Source of the DNA: Atriophallophorus winterbourni
Lineage: Eukaryota; Platyhelminthes; Trematoda; Plagiorchiida; Microphallidae
Direction of reading: 5' to 3'
Assembly: GCA_013407085.1 (NCBI GenBank)
Contig: JACCGJ010016073.1
Coordinates: 1-64,000 of the forward strand
DNA: 64,000 bases
The notes under the pieces were generated by a model. That model saw nothing but the letters and a program-made list of their open reading frames with translations, made no database searches and was not told the DNA's origin. A program made the translations under genes and the position numbers. Numbering within the stretch: position 1 is the stretch's first letter; the number at the start of each line of letters is the position of its first letter. Shown here in pieces: positions 58,784-64,000 of this stretch.

Positions 58784-59865
58784 TTATTCCTCCCTCACTT
58801 CGCAAATAAATACTTGATGATTTGCATTCGGGACACTTAAGTATTCAAAAAATAAAATCGTTAGCCAGACAATAATGCTAATGGCCTGAGATTGATACTG
58901 ATATCTGTAGAACTGCCTCTTCATGCCATTCCTGTACACACAAATTATTCCGTCAGCCATCGAAATAGACTCCATGGCCATTAGCTTGTGAAGCCTGGCA
59001 ATGTATTCATATGGAATACTGCAGACCATCTCCAAAGAAAAAAAAACGCTCTTGTGATTATCGATTCGTATTCAAAATGACCAGAAGTATTCATTATTAC
59101 TAAACCCCATTCTAGTTTCACAATGCTTGCATTACGAAAGGTTTACAGCCGTGAACGTGTGTCTAAAGCTGCTGTTCAGTTAGCACAGGACGATATGTGG
59201 CAGTCGCCAATCGAGCGTTCAGATAATAGAAGCCATTTCTCTGCTAAATGTGTTACTCGGTGGCTACATTCACTTGGTTGACGACATTTGTTTACTGTAC
59301 CCAGAAATCCACAGTCGAATGGATTAGCCAAAAACTTTGTAGTTACGCTAAAACGTGCCATTTCCTCCTGTCCTCCACAACATTTGATGGACTTGATCGT
59401 TGTATTGACAATTTCGTGCTTCAATGTCGTAATAATACACACTCAACTACTGGAAATGCACCATCCATGTTATCGAAATCTCGATCCTTGAGATCAAATC
59501 TGCTGGAACTTGGATCGGCTGAAGTATCATACTATCGTGGAAATGATTACCTTACAAGTAGGGTATTGTATTGAACAAGATCGGAAGAACTATGGTAAAA
59601 ATACTTGATCTGGAAGACGGAAATGTGCACAAGCTCATGCAGATCAAATCATCTACCAAGATTCTGGTCAGTTGCGTTCTAATACTGGTTGCGTTAGCAA
59701 CCATAAAACAACACCTCTAGATTCTTCCGAGAATACTGAATCAAGTGAACCTGTCAAACGATCGGGAAGACTGAGGAACGAACCTATTCAAGAATATACA
59801 AATCCAAGGACGATTGGGAACTGCGGTGGATGTGGTGACTGTTTGAATGACAATCAATAATATTC
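58784..59865 (+). pseudogene. Gypsy integrase and C-terminal end (right arm)
   Basis: Holds HNACITKG..., a block near 59165-59220 (LAQDDMWQSPIERSDN) absent from the left arm, then VPRNPQSNGLAKNFVVTLKR and the C-terminal end with DLEDGNVHK, KRSGRLRN and CGGCGDC to 59860. Frames shift several times, so it is not functional, but it is the more complete integrase of the pair. Confidence 0.8.
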
Positions 59866-60178
59866 AATCAATAATAATCAATATTACCGTTATTCAAATT
59901 CTCGTTGTTAAAGGTACATTAATTAGTGCATACAGTGTAAATCGAGTGAGTGTGGTTCATTCACACTTTTATTCTTGGGGTAGTTGTTTCATTCAATTCA
60001 ATACAATACAATGTATTACTCTATTGTTACATTTTTTCATATCTGTCTAGGCATGGGCAACCTGACAGCAAATTAGCCCACATTTAGTCTTTGACTGAGT
60101 TTCGCTTTGCCTCGACTAATCTAGTGGTTTTATACATCATACATTGTTCACGCATATCATTGCATTGTTTCCTGAATA

Positions 60179-60373
60179 GCTGACCTATCACCGTGCTAGT
60201 GAAGGGGAAAACCTACCTTTCTTTCCAGATATCCTGAAATAAGAACGTGTGAAAAGTACGAACTGTATACTCGATATCGAAGTGCCGGGTGCTCAACTGC
60301 ATACCGTTGAAGGAAATATGGGCGCGTGATTGGCTTTTAGCCACCTTCAGCCTGTGCAATTTGAACTTGAACC
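60179..60373 (+). repeat. SINE-like repeat, copy 4 (right arm)
   Basis: Mirror copy of 48988-49182, beginning GCTGACCTATCACCGTGCTA. Confidence 0.65.
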
Positions 60374-60375
60374 GA

Positions 60376-62200
60376 ATGAAATTTATCCACAAATTAAAAC
60401 GATGGGCAATTAAAAATATTCTTCTTAAAAGATTTGAATAGACAAAGTTTAACGATACAGTTGCAAGATATTTCCACGGATTAGCCAATTACAATAACAC
60501 AATATCACAACCAAGAATAGTTTGTTTAAATCTTGTTACATTTTAGGTCATCAATTTGCTCATTTTCGACTGTAAGTTGTGCTGATTTTATCACAATGCA
60601 TTTTGTTTTGAATTCAGATTTTATTATTAAGAATTAAATGACGTTGAGAAAGCAAGATCAAGCTGACGATCGGTTTCGCAGTTATGCAGCTCATCCTAAT
60701 TTTCTTTTCTTCATTTGTTTATAAGTTCTATTCTCGAAGTTATATGTAGCAAACATTCAGAAAAATGTTTCACAGATTTCTTGTTATACTCTTGTAACAA
60801 TATCGATTAATCCTAAAATACCTATTTTTCCGTTTAATGTTAGTTGTCTCCATATATATACTTCACATCATTTGTCTCCCATGTATGTATTGATTTAAAA
60901 TTTGAAATGTGAGAAGCATTAATTAGTAATAAATTCCATTTTCTGTTTCCAAACTGTACAGTTTACCCCATATCTCTAAAAATATTTAAAATACTCTAGG
61001 GCACATTTGTCTTCATTATAATTCGTATCAATTTTATATTTATATAATTGACCATATTTGAAAAGAATTTTTTTGTACGAAATCCCATCACCGATAATTT
61101 TTCTTCGAAAAATGCACTAGAGCATTATCCATTGTTAAAGCAAGAATTTTTTTGGTTATTCTCCTATACATAATTAGTAAACGAAAGCTTTTGCGAACGT
61201 TTTGTTACCGAAATCAGAGTTAGGTACAGTTAATTGGGAAAGATTAAATCAAATTCAATACTCAAAATTTACGAGCAACTGCTGGCGACTATTAATGGAC
61301 TGATTAGATATAAGTGAACTTGCTGAGAGCACTCAATAACGAGTGGAAATAAACTATAGGAACTGACGGTGAGAAAATACACATTGCTCAGGTGATATCG
61401 TGAACAACTCTTGGTCGAAAACTGAATAATAATATATACCTGCAATACCAACGGAAACGGCAGATAAATGGCTTTGAAGTAGCTTCAATTCATAAATGTA
61501 ATAAACCGAATACTGTAGGTCTAATGTTTGAAGGCACAGCTGATGTATCATGAACGAGATAAGAGTTGGAATTAGGTATCGGAATACGGCGTATTTAACC
61601 AGATTGTAAAGTAACATGATGCTTCAGTATATTTTTATATAACATTCTTACTTACTATTTAGCCTAGTTTGGCTTAAGACACTGATGGACTTGAGGCTCT
61701 TTAGTCAAAACAAAACTCTTTCACATTAAACTGCATGGCAATTTTGAAATACTTGTAATCGGAGTATGACATTCCAGGGTATAATAGGTGGATCACGCTG
61801 GAACATCTTTATCCAGACTGCGCAAATATCTGCATATAGCGAATTTTAGGTACATATTTACATTAGTGTTGAGATTTAGCGGAAAGACTCACAATAACAT
61901 TTAATCGTGCGAATACGAGAAGCTTGTCCCAATTAGCACATTTGAACACTCCTGTGTTCTTTTACAGTGCCCTTTTAATATTTCAATTGATACCTCTTTT
62001 AATTTTTTCACTATTATTTTTTGTTGGATGTTCTGTTTAATTGATAAAATTAGTCACTGTTATTTGGCACGAACGACTCATTAACTTTCACTGATGAAGC
62101 ATCGAATTAACGGTGGTGTAAATTTGAACGCTGAAATTCATTCCATCATTTCTACCGTTAATAGCACTTGCTTAATTACATCAAGCAGATATTTTCATCA
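60376..62200. other. Arm sequence without recognised genes (right)
   Basis: Mirror of 47165-48985, with a few base differences. No gene recognised. Confidence 0.4.
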
Positions 62201-62211
62201 GAATAAAAATG

Positions 62212-62285
62212 GATAACTTCGTTGTTGGTGGACGTTTCGTCATCAAGCTAGATGTCATCATCAGCAGAACTTCTTTCGAAGTGAC
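62212..62285 (-). ncRNA. Hammerhead ribozyme motif of the PLE (right arm)
   Basis: Mirror of 47077-47150. On the minus strand the same CTGATGA, helix II with loop TAGCTT, GAAAC and GTC are present. Confidence 0.7.
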
Positions 62286-62335
62286 TTGAAATTGGTATTC
62301 ATTGGTTTTTATAAGGTCCGTCTGTCCGTTCGCCA

Positions 62336-62821
62336 TCACGCCCGTTGGTTGGTGGAATTCATGTGTTGCATTCTTGTCCATCGAGTATAAATTGGTCCAT
62401 AGGTTGTAGCCAATTGGAGGTACTGGTTAATAGATTTGGTTGTTGAGTGCCACGCTTCGACGAATTATCGCGCTCCTCGGTTGTTTTCTTTGGCGTTGTT
62501 CCAATCGAAATAGTGTCCGAATTGATCAACATGTATTGAAATCAGTTACCTTGGGTCGTGCCTTCGTACAGCTAACCGGTGCTCGTGTATTCTTGTGCTT
62601 AGCTTGCGCCCGGTTTGTCCGATGTAGTACTTTTCGCAATCTCTGCACGTAATCTTGTAGACAATATTCGATTGTTCTTCTTTCGCAACTTCGCCTCTCA
62701 TATTGTTGAAGTGGTTGCGTAATGTTGACACGGGTTTGTGCGCGACCTCTATTCCAAATGGCCGAAAGACCCGGGCTGCTATTTCTGATATATTCTGGGT
62801 CAACTGAATGAAATGGAACAA
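62336..62821 (-). pseudogene. Penelope-like element, GIY-YIG endonuclease (right arm)
   Basis: Mirror of 46541-47026 with the same YYIGQTGRKL and TRIHEHRLAV motifs and the same internal frame break. Confidence 0.87.
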
Positions 62822-63357
62822 ACAAGAATAAAACCAGAAGAATCAACTATCCCGAGATTCTACGGTTACCCAAAATACACAAAGAAAATATTCCATTACG
62901 CCCGATCGTTTTCTAACCCGGAGGACCAAATTACAAGTTATCGAAAGAATTGCGAAGATGACTGTTATATCTGGTGACAGAATCGGAACACGCCGTCAAT
63001 TCTGCAGAACAATTTCTCCAGAAATTGAAAAATGTGAGGATCGATAAAGATGAAATAATGGTGTCTTTCGACGTAACGGCGTTATTCACATCAATTGATC
63101 AAACACTCGCAAAGCGAATCGTATCAGCGTTGCTCGACGAAAAAGGAACTGACCACAACGGAAATCGATTAACACGAGATAGTTTGATGGAATTGATCGA
63201 GCTGTGTGTTCTGCTGATGATGTCATCTAGCTTGATGAGGAACCGTCCACCAACAACTACACAAGTTCGGCGAATACCATCTGAACAACATCCCCAGGAT
63301 GGACAGCAAAATGGCGCGTTTTACAAAATAAAACATGTTATCCATAATTTATTTTAA
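62817..63357 (+). pseudogene. Penelope-like element, reverse transcriptase fragment (right arm)
   Basis: Mirror of the left RT fragment. Two residues differ in the 127-residue frame: LAKR here against LAKQ on the left, and VRRI here against VRRT. Same truncation before YADD and same fused terminal region. Confidence 0.85.
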
Positions 63358-63442
63358 ACCGCATTGTGATGTTGATGAAGTTCTGAACTTATATTCCATT
63401 TTTTCAACAGAACACAAATACCTAAAGCAAAACACGATAGAA

Positions 63443-63458
63443 ATGCAACAAAATTCAA
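63443..63458 (+). CDS. Duplicated first coding exon of a LITAF-like gene (partial, runs off window)
   Basis: Identical ATG-led 16-base exon with A/GTAAGTG donor, plus the same upstream acceptor-like TTTTTTCAACAG. If the arm continues, exon 2 would start near 64284, outside the window. Whether the copy is complete cannot be seen. Confidence 0.5.
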
Positions 63459-64000
63459 GTAAGTGTATTCTGTGAGAGAATCATGAAAATGTACGAATTT
63501 TATTCATTTTTCTCTAAGCTTCATTTTCCTAGCTTTTCTCTGTTAGAATATGCGTTAAAAGGAGTTTTCGTATCAGCTCCGTCCTCTCTAAAATGTTGCC
63601 CAATTATCGCATCATAATTATTAGTTCCATAAACCTTAGAAATTTGAACAGCTTCATAATGAGGAACAAATATATTGTTGTTCAATGAGTTTAATTTGAG
63701 AATACCAGAAAATTTCGAAAATTTATTACACTTTGATTCACTTACTTTATGCTATTTGAGACGTTCAAGCTCTCGGGTCAATCGTATGTAGAATGCATTC
63801 TAATACAGTCGAAATTTACAAAGATTCTGAGATTTACAGCAACGTAGACAAATGGTTGATGGTCGGTATCAACCTCATACTGGCTCATCTAGAGAAGCGT
63901 GAAATTTTGATCACTCCATGTTATTTCGGCAAAAGATTTGTAGCGAATTTACTCCACAAAACAGCAAATACTATGCTGATTCCGAATAGAATTGAAGAAT

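Larger units (their letters stand above)
56627..64000 (-). repeat. Right arm of the large inverted repeat
   Basis: Reverse complement of the left arm, starting in the Gypsy zinc-knuckle region and running to the window end, where 64000 pairs with 45362. It lacks about 2257 bases that lie between 50534 and 52790 on the left and has about 42 extra near 59177-59220. Scattered single-base differences exist, so the arms are not a perfect copy of one another. Confidence 0.93.

Noticed and set aside
1..64000. tRNA, rRNA, CRISPR arrays or bacterial operons
   Set aside because: None seen. The intron-bearing gene and element types are those of an animal genome.

Overview
The window reads as repeat-dense nuclear DNA of an invertebrate animal, not bacterial or viral DNA. 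It has spliced coding sequence, long AT-rich spacers and many decayed retroelements. CR1-type LINEs, a BEL/Pao element, Gypsy elements, a Penelope-like element (PLE) with a hammerhead-ribozyme motif, piggyBac and pogo remnants occur together. This mix fits a flatworm, most likely a trematode, but the species cannot be read from the sequence.

Layout: 1-2353 is the 3' end of a BEL/Pao element with its LTR. 2790-13840 is a nest of CR1-like LINE fragments on both strands, interrupted by a deleted piggyBac (4979-6317), an ATT-tailed repeat and three copies of a SINE-like repeat. An unidentified protein-like remnant lies at 12640-13339. 14575-16580 holds LINE tails. 16600-22779 is a second BEL/Pao element with almost all domains and a 3' LTR, but several frameshifts. 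22780-41820 is AT-rich spacer with scattered LINE pieces, a pair of LTR-like modules, a tandemly duplicated patch and a 978-bp pogo/Tigger-like element (36604-37581).

The only host gene I can support is a small LITAF-domain (zinc-ribbon, membrane-associated) gene on the minus strand at 44042-45919. It has three coding exons with consistent splice sites and phases.

From 45362 to the window end lies a large near-identical inverted repeat. The left arm is 45362-~54960 and the right arm ~56627-64000, with a diverged or unrelated centre. The arms carry the PLE, the SINE-like repeat and the pol part of a Gypsy element. The left arm has about 2.26 kb that the right arm lacks. LITAF coding exon 1 and its upstream region lie inside the left arm, so an inverted copy of that exon sits at 63443-63458. 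A second LITAF copy may continue past the window edge.

Most open reading frames here are decayed transposon parts with no joint cellular role. The most interesting items are the palindrome, the partly duplicated LITAF gene, the PLE hammerhead motif and the head-to-head Gypsy pair whose gag parts are more diverged than their pol parts.
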